Positions 22,991 through 34,435 of a DNA stretch of 64,000 nt are shown piece after piece. Numbering within the stretch: the stretch's first letter is position 1; each line of letters opens with the position of its first letter. The position numbers and the translations under genes were made by a program. This stretch comes from Bidens hawaiensis (taxonomy: Eukaryota > Streptophyta > Magnoliopsida > Asterales > Asteraceae), in contig JAIQDT010000301.1 in NCBI GenBank assembly GCA_021521415.1, positions 1,426,001 through 1,490,000 of the forward strand, given 5' to 3'. The notes beneath the pieces are model-generated. The model was not told the DNA's origin. It was given only the letters and a program-made list of their open reading frames with translations, and searched no databases.

Positions 22991-25430
22991 TCAAATTCTT
23001 CAAATTTTGTTTCTTTAAATTGATAAACTTTTACATATCGATAACTTAAATCACTATTTTATTTTAATAAAAAAATTTGAACGTAAGATTTTATCTTTGT
23101 AGCTTGATAAACTATATATTAGCTATGGAAGTATATATATAACCGAATTTCATGTGATTAGTAAAAGCAAATACAAGTTGATTATGATGAATAACAAAGC
23201 TGATAAATTACAATGATGAATATAATTTTGAAAACAAAAGCATGCATGGAAAGGTCATCATGTACATATGAAAATAGTAATTGCTAGATGTATTATAATT
23301 AATTACTTTATTTCATGCTTCTAGTATGATAAAAATTTAGGTTTCTGTCTCTACATTATTAATTCTCTCGGTTTCAGAATTCGAAGTTTTTATTTCTTGT
23401 CCGTGAGCATGATTAAACGGATTAAAACAATTTAGAAGCATAACCTAAATAGTTCAATTCAATTTAATTTATGTTGTAATTAATTGCTCGGTCTTTATTT
23501 TTGTTCGATTGATTGCGTATGTGGTTTGCGTTTGTCAAAAGTTCGATTGAAAAGTTCGATTGATAGGGTTTGAAGGTTATTATGAAAAAGAAGGAAAAAA
23601 GTAATTAGCAAATGCCCGTCATGTGACATGTGCATGGGGAAAAGTTAACAATATGAACTAACGGGGTTAAGTGAGTTTTTGCAAATGAAACCAATATTAT
23701 ATAAATAACAAAAAATGTATAAGAAATCTTTTGGACTAAGAACGGGAATATGAGCAAACCTCAGGGACTAAAACATTTTTTTAAGTTAAACGTTTAACCA
23801 AAAAAAATACAGTAGTGTAAAAAGTAAATGAATGTTAATTACTTTACATTCAAAATCAGTTTGATAATAAGCTAGAAATGAGTCGAGCCTGAACCTCAAG
23901 TAAAACTCGTGAGTTATCATGGTTGAGTGCTATTGAACCTTAACTAGCCTTGTGTAATTTCACAAGTTTTAACTATTTGGAATTCTATGTATTTATTTCA
24001 CATTACAAATAGCTTTGGCTCATTTAAAATATTACACGAGCTCGCACCAAACTTATGCTCGTCTAAGTTTTTTTTCAAAATATATAAAATCAATTAGAAA
24101 CGCATATTAACCAACTAATTAATAATAAACGAGCGATCCCTAGTTTAATAAAAAGACTCACGAGCTAAGCTCAAGTAAGTTTAAACAAACCATGGCTAGT
24201 CGAACTCGAACTTGCCTTTGGTTGTTTGCACCCCCTACGTAAAACAGAATTAAATTTGAAGTAAATAAAATATGTTAGATGCTTCATAAACTGAAATATT
24301 TGTAGAAATTAATTTCCACTGTATGAAATGAAAGCAATGAAGAAGTGAATGATTATGAAAGTGACATAGATCATGTCGATTTGAATATCAATAGCAATAA
24401 CCCAAGTAGGCTAGATTAGATAATAAGGGATCTGGGTCCGACCCGGATCCGTATAAAGGATGGGACCAAGATGAGCGTGGCGGTGGAGACCGGAATATAA
24501 AACCTTGGAAAAAAATTATAATAATTTCCGGTAAAAGTGAGTTTTGCGGTATATGGCCCCAAAAGCAAAAATTCAAATCCAATTATTAAACTAAAATATC
24601 TCTCTTCTCTCTCTCTCTTCGATCCTCACGCCCTCATGAATCTCTCTCTCTCCATTCATTACACGCTTTCCCTTTCTTTCTCTCTCATCCCATTTTATTT
24701 TATTTTTATAATTATATTTATTATTAATAATATAATAATAATATTTTTTATAAGTGTTTTAACTACCACAAATACCCGAGCTAGTATTTATAAAAAGAAG
24801 ATTTATACTACCTATACTAATTTTGTCGTGGCATGTCTGATTTATCCAATAGCACCTTAAAGTAGAAAATCAATTTCAATTGAAATTCTGGTACAATGAC
24901 ATGCGATGAAATAGGACGTCAACTGTTAGTATTGATTTTAAAACTACATACCTGACTCACCCTGAAACACAGTTGCATCATCAGGACTTCATCTTATCGC
25001 TACAATTAGAGCGTCCAAGTTGTGTTTTCTAATAGAAAAATCTTTGTTTTATATATAAAATTCCAACAATTTCTCATGACCGGAGGATCGGTGAGTCCTC
25101 TTAAGTCTTAACCCTCGTCTAGTTTCACCCCGCCAAAACATTAACCATCACTCTTATACAATCGGACTAGAATAACTACTGCATTTTTATTTTTTCTCTC
25201 ACTGGTTTATATATAATAATAAAATAATATGAAAATAAAATAATAAAATAGAAAGGAGGTTCGACCACTGAAGGATGGTCGCACATGCCTACTGTCATGT
25301 CACTCCAAAATCAACGGTTCCGATCTCCAGGTACGGTTTTCCCGACGGTCATGATCCTCTCTTTTCTCTCTCATCTCTTGTATACTTGCTTCTTCTCATT
25401 GCTATAGCCTATAGATACACAATTACACAC
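22991..25430. other. Intergenic DNA and distal promoter of the ARF8-like gene
   Basis: No gene seen. CT-rich stretches begin near 24600 and recur to 25461, typical of plant promoters and leaders. Near 23880-24210 there are recurring CTCGAG/GAGCTC-like words that may be an eroded repeat. Confidence 0.45.
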
Positions 25431-25488
25431 ACACTTCATCTCTCTCTCTCTCTCTCTCTCTACTCGCTTACGGTCGGGTCGGGTCGGG

Positions 25489-25497
25489 TATATAAAA
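25489..25497 (+). promoter_or_regulatory. TATA box of the ARF8-like gene
   Basis: TATATAAAA follows a (CT)n run (25440-25461) and a GGGTC repeat, 357 bp ahead of the ARF8 start codon. Transcription would begin about 30 bp downstream, giving a leader of roughly 330 bp if unspliced. Inferred from motif and position. Confidence 0.55.
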
Positions 25498-25581
25498 CCT
25501 ACCTCCTATCTCTTTCTTTCTTCTCTCTGTTCCTTTATTTTATTATTATTATTACCTCCTCTTCCTCTATTGTTATTTTTC

Positions 25582-25626
25582 ATGGCGGTGTTTCCCACGA
25601 TCTTTTGGTTTGCTGAGCTCGGTTAG
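25582..25626 (+). promoter_or_regulatory. Upstream ORF 1 in the ARF8 leader
   Basis: ATG at 25582, 14 codons, then TAG at 25624-25626. It lies between the predicted TATA box and the main start. uORFs are common in ARF leaders and affect translation in several family members; activity here is inferred. Confidence 0.4.
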
Positions 25627-25667
25627 GGTTTTGTTTCGTACTGGCTGTCAACTAACTGAGGATAATA

Positions 25668-25751
25668 ATGCATGTCAATTTCACTGGCTGCTCTGGACTC
25701 AAATTTGGGGAATTAGGGTTTGGGGTGGGAGCTGGAACTTTGATGTTGTTA

Positions 25752-25788
<37 letters not shown>

Positions 25789-25790
25789 GA
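25668..25790 (+). promoter_or_regulatory. Upstream ORF 2 in the ARF8 leader, ending in poly-tyrosine from an (ATT)n microsatellite
   Basis: ATG at 25668, 40 codons, TGA at 25788-25790. Its last twelve codons are all TAT, supplied by the (ATT)n repeat at about 25752-25788. A second, overlapping uORF in another frame runs 25672-25716. Repeat-length change in whole units would alter the tyrosine count without shifting the frame. This assumes the leader is not spliced across here. Confidence 0.4.
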
Positions 25791-25853
25791 GATTGAGATT
25801 ACATAAACTTACATAACTCAAGTCAAGGATTGATATATATAAATAATAATAAT

Positions 25854-28800
25854 ATGAAGCTTTCAACATCAGGCTTGGGTCAGCAGCAGCCTTCTGAAGG
25901 TATCTCACTCAGTCTCAAATCTTTCTTCTTGATTTATTATATCCTTTTTATAATCTCACTTTACATGTGTGTGTTTGTTTGTCTGTCTGTCTGTCTGTCT
26001 GCTTTTCAATTATTCTTCTTCCTTGTATCTATTGTATTGTATATCCTACTTGTTACACAACATTCTTTATGTTATTTGTTGAATTTGATTAATAATTAAT
26101 TTGATGATGATGATCTTGTGTTTGCTATGATGAATGAAAGAAGAAAAGAAATGTTTGAATTCAGAGCTGTGGCATGCCTGTGCTGGCCCTCTCGTTTCCC
26201 TACCGATTGTCGGTAGCCGAGTCGTTTATTTCCCTCAGGGCCATAGTGAGCAGGTTATTGATTTATCATTAATATTTACAGATTGATAGATATATCCATA
26301 GTATTTTCACTAAGTATTAAGTGATTTGAAATGAAATTGGAAGCCAGGTTGCTGCCACTACTAATAAAGAAGTGGATGCTCACATACCTAATTACCCGAG
26401 TTTGCCTCCTCAATTAATCTGCCAACTTCATAATGTCACAATGCATGTAAGTCTTGATCATAATTCTTGCTTTTTGCTTTATATATAATAATAATTATTA
26501 TTATTATAATTTAGAACTTACGATAAAGATTTCCCGAATTCGTCATTTCAGGCGGATGTTGAAACGGACGAGGTTTATGCACAAATGACTTTGCAGCCGT
26601 TGACCCCTGTAATGTTATTGACTTGTTATAATGTTGTAATGCAGAAGTTTATTGTTAATTGAATTTGTATTGATTTTTTTATACAATACATTTTTTAGCA
26701 AGAACAAAAGGATACATTTCTCCCTGTTGAGCTCGGTACTCCAAGCAGACAACCGACTAATTACTTTTGCAAGACATTAACCGCCAGTGATACGAGCACA
26801 CACGGAGGCTTCTCGGTTCCTCGTCGTGCAGCAGAAAAAGTCTTCCCACCATTGGTAAAATTGCCTTTCTACCCTTCCGGTTTTCTTGATAGAAACCAAG
26901 ATTACACTCTGTTTCTGTTTTACAGGATTTCTCTCAGCAGCCACCTGCTCAGGAGCTTATTGCACGCGACCTCCATGATGTCGAATGGAAGTTCCGACAT
27001 ATTTTTCGCGGTTGGTATTTTCGTAATTTCCATCATTTTAGCTAATTTTGTAAATACAAAATATTAATGTTACATTACATGATTTGTTCTTTAACAGGGC
27101 AGCCCAAGCGTCATCTTCTTACAACAGGATGGAGTGTGTTCGTCAGTGCAAAGAGACTTGTTGCAGGCGATTCTGTGCTTTTTATATGGTATATATTTGA
27201 TAAATGTAATAATGTTAATTGGTACGTATTTCTCTTATATAATTTGTTTACGTTGAATAATGCTAGGAATGAAAAGAATCAACTTCTTTTGGGGATCCGT
27301 CGCGCGACCCGCCCACAAACTGTGATGCCATCATCGGTTCTGTCAAGCGATAGCATGCACATCGGTCTTCTTGCTGCTGCGGCTCACGCAGCTGCTACAA
27401 ATAGCTGTTTCACAATATTCTATAATCCAAGGTGACAAATAGATATTTAAAGAAATTTATTGATCATTATATTATTTATAATTTGTTATTGTTATATCAA
27501 ATGTTTCTATAACTAAACCTATTTGTATACAGGGCGAGTCCGTGTGAATTTGTTATCCCATTATCAAAATATGTCAAAGCTGTGTATCACACTCGGGTTT
27601 CCGTCGGGATGAGGTTTCGGATGCTTTTTGAAACAGAAGAATCAAGTGTCCGGAGGTAGCAATAACGAGTGATGTCATTATTATTGCTAGTGTAATATAC
27701 GATAATAATCTTGTAAATGTTATATTATTGTCTAGGTACATGGGTACAATAACTGGTATCGGTGACTTGGATCCCGTTCGTTGGCCTAATTCTCACTGGC
27801 GATCTGTTAAGGTCGGTTGGGATGAATCGACAGCTGGCGAGAGACAGCCACGTGTCTCATTGTGGGAAATTGAACCGTTAACAACTTTTCCCATGTATCC
27901 ATCTTTATTTCCACTTAGACTAAAACGCCCTTGGTATCCCGGTGCCTCATCTTTTCAAGGTATCAAATATAGAATAATTACATTTTTAGTTGTAATTAAC
28001 TGGGAATTAAAGTATCTTACGGTCGTTTTATATTATTATTGTTACACAGACAGCAGGGATGATGCGGTTAACGGGATGACATGGATGAGAGGCGAGACAG
28101 GAGAACCAGGACTTCATTCCCTAAACTTTCAATCTGTTGGCATGTTTCCTTGGATGCAACAGAGAGTGGACCCCACGTTCCTTCAAAATAATCTTAATCA
28201 ACATTATCAAGCTGCATTAGCTTTACAGAATATAGGAACCGGAGATGCTTTAAAACAGCAATTAATGCAGTTTCAACTGCAGCAACAGCAGCCGGTTCAA
28301 TACCCTCAACAACATTCAGTTTCAAGCACATCAAACCCGCTTTTCCAACAGTCTCAACAACCGATTCAGCAGCTAATTCCACAGCAATTCATGCATGGTC
28401 AAACCCAAATTCCACAAGTCAATAGTCAACCCGAGGAACAACAGCAAGTCAACAATCAGCAACAGCAAGTCAACAGTCAACAGCCGCCGAATTTGTTTCC
28501 CGAGTCGTACCTAATCCAACATGACCAGCAGCTTCAAACGAGGTCACAATCAAGTGTACCGTCACACTCGTTTCAAAAAAATGATTTCATGGACCCGAGT
28601 GCTAAATTCACTTCCACTATTACCCCTTCCTCCATGCAAAACATGTTGGGTCCGTTAAATTCTGAAGGAAGTAGTAACCTTCTCAGTTTCTCGAGAACCG
28701 AACACCAACCTAACGAGCAATCATGGGTGTCACGGTTCACCCAAACACAGCCCAATGTGTCCACCGGCGCACCATCAGTTTTACCATACCCTAAAAAACC

Positions 28801-30270
28801 AACTGGTGTGGACCCGGAAACTTCAAGTTTAGATCCACCAAACCCGGGTTTGTTTGGGGGATCCAATATCGACTCAACCGGGCTTCTCCTTCCAACTACC
28901 GTCTCACCCGAAACCGACTTAATTACCAACATACAGAACACTTCTTACTTTGGCTACATGCAAGACTCATCTGAGTTATTGAACCATACCAGACAAATTG
29001 ACCCACCGAACCCTAACCGCACATTTGTCAAGGTGCAACAACTGAAAGCAACAATTAGAGAAAATTGCACAAATGGTCTATGTGATTTGAGCATATTGCT
29101 AGTCTGGTCCCCCGATTTTAAAAATTGCAAACTCTGAGTGGGTTGCATTTTTGATTCCCACCGTTAATCTCAATTATTTTTTAACAGAAAAATAATGTCA
29201 TGTGCCATTCATGCAGGTGTGTCATTTCAGATGTGGTATCTTAATAAATTACCTTTTTAAACCCTTACTCTTAACGTTGACTTCATCTTCTTAGATTATG
29301 CATTGAAACTCCAATTTTGCAATGATCAAAGGTGTTGACATTGGCGTTAGAAGGGTCTTAGGGGCTATTTGTTTACATCTGAATGGAACCATTCAGATGT
29401 AAACATCTGATTCATTCAGACTGTTTGTTTTCAAACAGAAAAACATCTGAATGGTTAAAATTAGGCCTGAATCATTCAGATTCATTGTTGTTGCTGAATG
29501 GGACAGATGTTCATTCAGATCTGACTCATTCAAATTTGAATGAACCAAACAGCCCCTTTGTTTAAAAGTATTTTATTAGGGTTCCTAGTCTGAAAAGACA
29601 CAATTGCCATTGATGAACGGCACATGACATCATTTCTCTGAATGGTGGGAACTAAACGTGCAACCCTCTCGCAAATGTCTTAACTAAGTTTGTATTTTTC
29701 TAAAGTATGGGGACCAAACTTGCTATATGCTCAAAGTACATGGACCATTTGCATATTTTTCTTCAGTAATCATATTATTTTTTTAAAGGGTGTAGTAACA
29801 AGTGTGTGGGTGCAGGTTTACAAATCAGGTTCGGTTGGGCGGTCATTAGACATCACCCGCTTCAACAGCTACCCGGAGCTGAAAGAAGAACTGGGTCAGA
29901 TGTTTAATATTGAAGGGTTGCTTGAAGACCCTCAAAGATCAGGCTGGCAGCTTGTATTCGTCGACCGGGAGAATGATGTACTTCTTCTCGGAGACGGACC
30001 GTGGGAGTAAGTCAAAATTACCTATTTATCCTTCATCATTACTTGTTTACTTAATATTAAAAGAATCCTTAAAACTTGCGTTTATAAACTGTGTGCAGGG
30101 CATTTGTAAATAGTGTCTGGTATATCAAGATACTTTCTCCCGAAGATGTGCAAAAACTCGGGAAGCAAGAGTTGGAAAGCTTTAGTCAAAACTCAGGTGA
30201 AAGGATTGGGAACGATGGTAGGGACCACTTATCTGGGCTTCATCCATCATTGGGTTCACTTGATTTTTGA
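25854..30270 (+). CDS. ARF8: Auxin response factor, ARF8-like (ARF6/8 activator clade)
   Basis: Thirteen exons join in phase: 25854-25899, 26141-26253, 26348-26446, 26552-26608, 26699-26854, 26926-27010, 27098-27188, 27267-27431, 27533-27655, 27736-27959, 28050-29032, 29816-30006 and 30099-30270, about 834 residues. The exon-2 acceptor could instead be three bases later. The start [11 protein letters not shown] matches ARF8. A B3 DNA-binding domain ([45 protein letters not shown]) and the ARF ancillary domain ([24 protein letters not shown]) follow. Next comes a glutamine-rich middle region typical of activators, then a C-terminal PB1 domain ([29 protein letters not shown]). The protein binds auxin response elements and dimerises or binds Aux/IAA repressors through PB1. 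The acidic motif reads GDGPWE rather than the usual GDDPWE. Confidence 0.93.
29361..29556. mobile_element. MITE in the last-but-one intron of the ARF8-like gene
   Basis: A 196-bp element with ends GGGGCTATTTGTTT and AACCAAACAGCCCC, inverted with two mismatches. The interior is full of CATCTGAATG / CATTCAGATG words in both orientations, so it can fold. The flanks are TTA and TTT, near a 3-bp PIF/Harbinger-type duplication but not exact, so the superfamily is uncertain. It lies in the 783-bp intron 29033-29815, away from the splice sites. Confidence 0.6.
29935..29955 (+). promoter_or_regulatory. miR167 target site
   Basis: The 21-nt stretch with core GATCAGGCTGGCAGCTTGT is the conserved miR167 complementary site of ARF6 and ARF8. 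It overlaps the codons for RSGWQLV in the PB1 domain. Cleavage would be expected near its middle. The site supports ARF6/8 identity and post-transcriptional control of this transcript. The match is from memory of the family's site. Confidence 0.85.
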
Positions 30271-31245
30271 GAATAATCAACCAGAATTCTATTTGTCGGT
30301 CCCTTTTTTTTATTATTGTCGTTGCTTTTGGTCGGTTTGGACCGGTCTCTTTGTGGTGCTACTTTGTATGGTATATGAGTCGTCGTCTATGGTAACGTTT
30401 AGTTGTATTGTGGTAATTTGATTAGTAAATGTTAGACAAGATTGATGAAAACTTTAGAACATATTTGGATTTTGAATCCTGCTTTTGTGAATTGTTCTAT
30501 TTGTAGCTGATGACATTTTATGCTTGGGTGCTCTAGATTCTGGCTAACCTTTATTTCATGGTTATGATCTATTGCCCATGTGTTGTTTAAGGTCCATAAT
30601 GTTAAGGATTTAAATGGTCAATCCAAAGTTTATTCTTCTTTAACAGATTCTCTTTTGCAGTCTTCGTATCTTCATTGGATCTGCAGATAAAACGCGCATG
30701 GTGGCTGAATTGATTTTCAAAACCTTGTGATTGTTCTTGCTTTGTGTTGTGTCAGCCTGTCAGGGGTGTAAACGAGTTATGCTCTAGGTCAACTCATTTT
30801 GCTTAATTAATATTTAATAGAGCGTGAGCCTGGCTCGTTTTGGGCACTCAATTAAAAGTTCGGGCTCTGTTTATTATTTACTACTTATCTATTTATTATG
30901 TTTGTATATGAATATTACTTTTATCCTAGAATTTATATAGTTAATTACATCGATCATATAGACTTAGTTGGCTTTGGTTAGATATACAACCTCTGCTCAA
31001 TTCAATCTTTTAACTAGTCTATGTTGAATAGGTAACAACTAACAAGATACCTAGTTTTCTGGTTTATGCAAGTTTGATTGCAGCTGAATGTTCACAAATT
31101 ACGTAGAAATAAAGAGAGTTTTATTTTTTGCTACAAAATATATGGGTTTATTTCAGTTTCATAAAAAGTATATTTCAATTTATTTGTTATAAATAAAAAA
31201 AAAATAGTAAAGATAAAAAAAAACATAAGCATAAAAGAAAAACAA
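30271..31245. other. 3' flank of ARF8, no gene seen
   Basis: Contains the ARF8 3' UTR and T-rich sequence. I could not fix a single poly(A) signal. No other coding potential. Confidence 0.45.
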
Positions 31246-31314
31246 TGTGGCTGCTGGGATTCGAGCCAAGGTCTCCACGGCCACGTGGAATTCTTACCAC
31301 TAAACTACGGCCAC
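31246..31314 (-). pseudogene. tRNA-His(GTG) pseudogene with a 3-nt anticodon-loop deletion
   Basis: Read on the minus strand it begins GTGGCCGTAGTTTAGTGGT and ends GAATCCCAGCAGCCAC plus a discriminator A, matching plant nuclear tRNA-His over almost its whole length. The anticodon region reads CCACGTGGCCGTGG, where tRNA-His has three more bases (TTG or GTT), so the anticodon loop is lost. There is also a C-A mismatch in the acceptor stem (GTGGCCG against CAGCCAC) and a mismatch in the T stem (CTTGG against CCCAG). At 69 nt instead of 72 it cannot work as tRNA-His. Box A and box B still look recognisable. Confidence 0.8.
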
Positions 31315-31646
31315 ATGTGATTGTTATGTAAACGATCATTATATAACTCTCTTTCCAAAACTTTGGTTCATTGTTCTTGACTTCTTGTGAATCTCGGTTG
31401 TGTACGTTGCATCAGACCATGCAATGTGCCGATAAGTCCGGTCACTCTCAAAAGATACTTTTATACTGCCAGAACCTCAACTATCGAAACCTCAAAAAAT
31501 ATATGAACAAAAGTGTTGATATGTTTGGCCCATAAAAGACCTTTTCTTGGTTTCTATGTGCCATCAAACCCATCTAATATTTTTTTTATTGTTTTGAGTA
31601 ACTAATGTTTAGAAAACGATCATCCAAAATGTCATTTATATATATA

Positions 31647-31680
31647 CTAGTTTTTATACCCCGTATTACGGGGTTGTTTT
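31647..31680 (-). mobile_element. Helitron-like 3' terminus (hairpin + CTAG)
   Basis: On the minus strand an ACCCCGTA/TACGGGGT hairpin (31658-31674) is followed after seven bases by CTAG and then T, the Helitron CTRR^T ending. The 5' end on the high-coordinate side was not identified. Similar ends occur in other plant repeats, so this is tentative. Confidence 0.4.
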
Positions 31681-32149
31681 ATATTATTTGTTTCTAATAT
31701 ATATTTATTTTTTGAATTTTTATCTTCTTTTATTGTATGAAAGTTAATAATATACTTATGGTTTGATGATAAATTGTTTCACAAATAAATGAGATTTTAT
31801 AACCCGGCTTAAAAGCTATATGGATTTGATGAGACCAAAGACCCGTTTATTTCTTTTTTTATTACAAATAGGTTTTTTAATTATAAATAATATATATCTT
31901 TTTTTAAATAAATCATATATTAATTTTTAGTATATCCCAACTTTATATTATTATATTAAATATTTGGTGAGATTAGTTTTTAATTTAATAAGATGTTATA
32001 ACCCGTTTAAGAAATATATGGGTTTGATAAGACCCATACCCACGAATTCGGGTCAAATGCATGAGAAGCCTCAATTTGAAAATCAAGCAAATCTGGTGAC
32101 TCCAAAAAAGGGGGGAGCGACCACATCGTGACACCTAGGATATTTGGGT

Positions 32150-32153
<4 letters not shown>

Positions 32154-32180
<27 letters not shown>

Positions 32181-32187
32181 CCACTAA

Positions 32188-32269
<82 letters not shown>

Positions 32270-32273
32270 TTAG
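32154..32273. repeat. Long (TA)n microsatellite with a 90-bp perfect-looking palindrome
   Basis: TA dinucleotides run from about 32154 to 32268, broken by CCACTAAGA. The part 32184-32273 reads CTAAGAA, then (AT)n, then TTCTTAG, so the two halves are inverted copies. No coding meaning. Confidence 0.9.
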
Positions 32274-34435
32274 CTTTAATTTTTGAAATATTTTGCTACC
32301 ATAAAAAATCTTTAACCTCTTTTGTTGAACTAGTTACACGGACCCACATTTAAAATGTTAAGAAAAAAAAAAAAAAAAGAGCACGGGTCGGTAGATCTAG
32401 AAAACAACATAAAACCTATAATCCAAATCTAAAAGTTTTGTAAATCGACCGGGTTTTAAATTAAGATATAGGTTTCCAATTTCTATTATACGACATGAGA
32501 ACCAATTTGAGTTTTTTTTCCGTAAGTTTTTTTTGTTTGATATTTAATATGTATAGCTTATTTTGTGGTCAGGATGACGGGTGGTAGAGGTGGTGGTCTA
32601 CCGAGGGAAAACACCATACTAATGTGGTAGATGGTAGTGATTGTACGTTTTATATATACAAAACAAATTCAACGTAAACAAATTCAACGTAAGCGAGGTT
32701 CACTTGGATTCATGTTTTGTTTTCATATTTAAAAATGACTTAACATAAATTTTGTGCTAATTGAAGAGATTTGCACAGTATTTTAATCCAAAATATGTGT
32801 TTATCATATGCTTTGGTTTTTACAAAAATATGATGCATGCGAGGACACATACAAATGGTAATCAAGAACATATTGTTTATGATGCTTTGGTTTGGAATTG
32901 TTTCCTTTTACTCAAAACACAATCTACATGCTATAATGTACAAGCACAATAAAAAGTTAGGTGTGCACAAATAATCTATGTCTTAACAATTAATAATCAT
33001 GCAAGTTTTCTTGATAATGTTAATGTGCCAAGAAATGATGACCCGATTGTATTTGACGGGTTGTCTTATGAGACAACGTATATTGAAAACCAAGTAATTG
33101 AATGCAAGGTCCGCACAATCAAATCAAATGTTGATCATCAAAAAGGTTGATTTTATGTCTTTTGATTAAAGAACATGCAACCTTTTTTGCTTTCTTTCTA
33201 TTCACTTCTACAATGAGAGCCTTGTGTATTTTGGCCCACTTTAATGTATGAAATATAACACAACAACAATCTAAGTATTGGAGTTACAGTAAATATGAAT
33301 ATTCCGAGCACATAATTATAAATATTTAAATATTTTACGTTAAATTAGGTTTTTGTTTCTTCATGGCTATTTTTTATCTTTATATGCTTGACGTGTTATC
33401 GTTAATATTTCACACAAACGGATTAATTATATACATACGTATATGTATCTTAATATTGACACCTTTGATTACAGAATTTAATAGACAATGACGAGACAAG
33501 TTGAATATGTTGAGTATGAATATATAGCATTTACACTTGTTTTAACATATCGCCTCATGTTGAAAATAAAATATAAGATATAAAATTGAACGGTCAAAAA
33601 TTTGTTAATTCTCTAATTATTTTTATTTCTAAGTTTTCCAGTGTAATGATGTTAGTTAATTACTACTCAACCCATTTATCCTTACGAAGAACTTAACTTA
33701 ATCCGTATATTAATCACTAGGTTAAAAACCCGTGTGTTACACGGGTTGGAAAATTAAAATGCTAAAATTCATATATTGTTAAGGGTTCTTAAAAATAAAT
33801 GCATCACTTTTTGACTTCTAAACGGTGGTTTTCCAATTGTTCTTCTTTTAATTGCCCAGTTCTCGTTTTACCTTTCTTCAAAATAATCCCGATACATAAT
33901 AAACTTTGGTTTCTCATTAGATATGAAGGTTGATAATGCTAATAAACCGTAAGTTTAAAATGTTATATTTATACTTTGAGTGGCATTTCGTTTCTCTAAA
34001 ATAAACCAAATGGCAATTTACCAATCCACCAGAACACCTCACGTAGATTCTACTTTCTTACCACAATTCACATATATAATATAGGAACTAATTATCTTTA
34101 TAAATAGATTAGTTGTTCAATCAAACATACTCAACTTGTTGACCTTATAAATACACCATTCGTTCAATCAAACATACTCAACTTGTATTGGCCCGTTAAC
34201 TATGAAATACCCATTTTGGTCAATAACTCGTGAACTATGAAACATACGATGTGAAAAAAAATATTAAGATGGTTGGAGATGGTCAACATAGTTGCATAAG
34301 CCATAGTTGAATTAATCAAAAGCAATACCCAGACGAGTTAATGCTACAATACAACAAAGACAGTAGAACTTAGCTTTTCTCTGGAAATATACATCAAACC
34401 AATCATAACAAATTACAACTTATGTCTTTGCATAT
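32274..34435. other. Intergenic DNA left of the CACTA element, no gene seen
   Basis: AT-rich. It contains a second Helitron-like terminus at 33717-33747 and a few short open frames (for example 32761-32952) that I cannot assign. Nothing else stands out. Confidence 0.45.
33717..33747 (-). mobile_element. Second Helitron-like 3' terminus
   Basis: On the minus strand AACCCGTG...CACGGGTT forms an 8-bp stem, followed after six bases by CTAG and then T (33720-33716). This resembles the CTRR 3' end of Helitrons and is a different copy from the one at 31647. The matching 5' TC end is not recognised. Confidence 0.42.

Noticed and set aside
25610..25908. Open frames with poly-leucine or poly-asparagine near the ARF8 start
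   Set aside because: These come from reading the (ATT)n microsatellite in other frames or strands.
32144..32353. Open frame of alternating Tyr-Ile residues
   Set aside because: It is only the (TA)n repeat translated.
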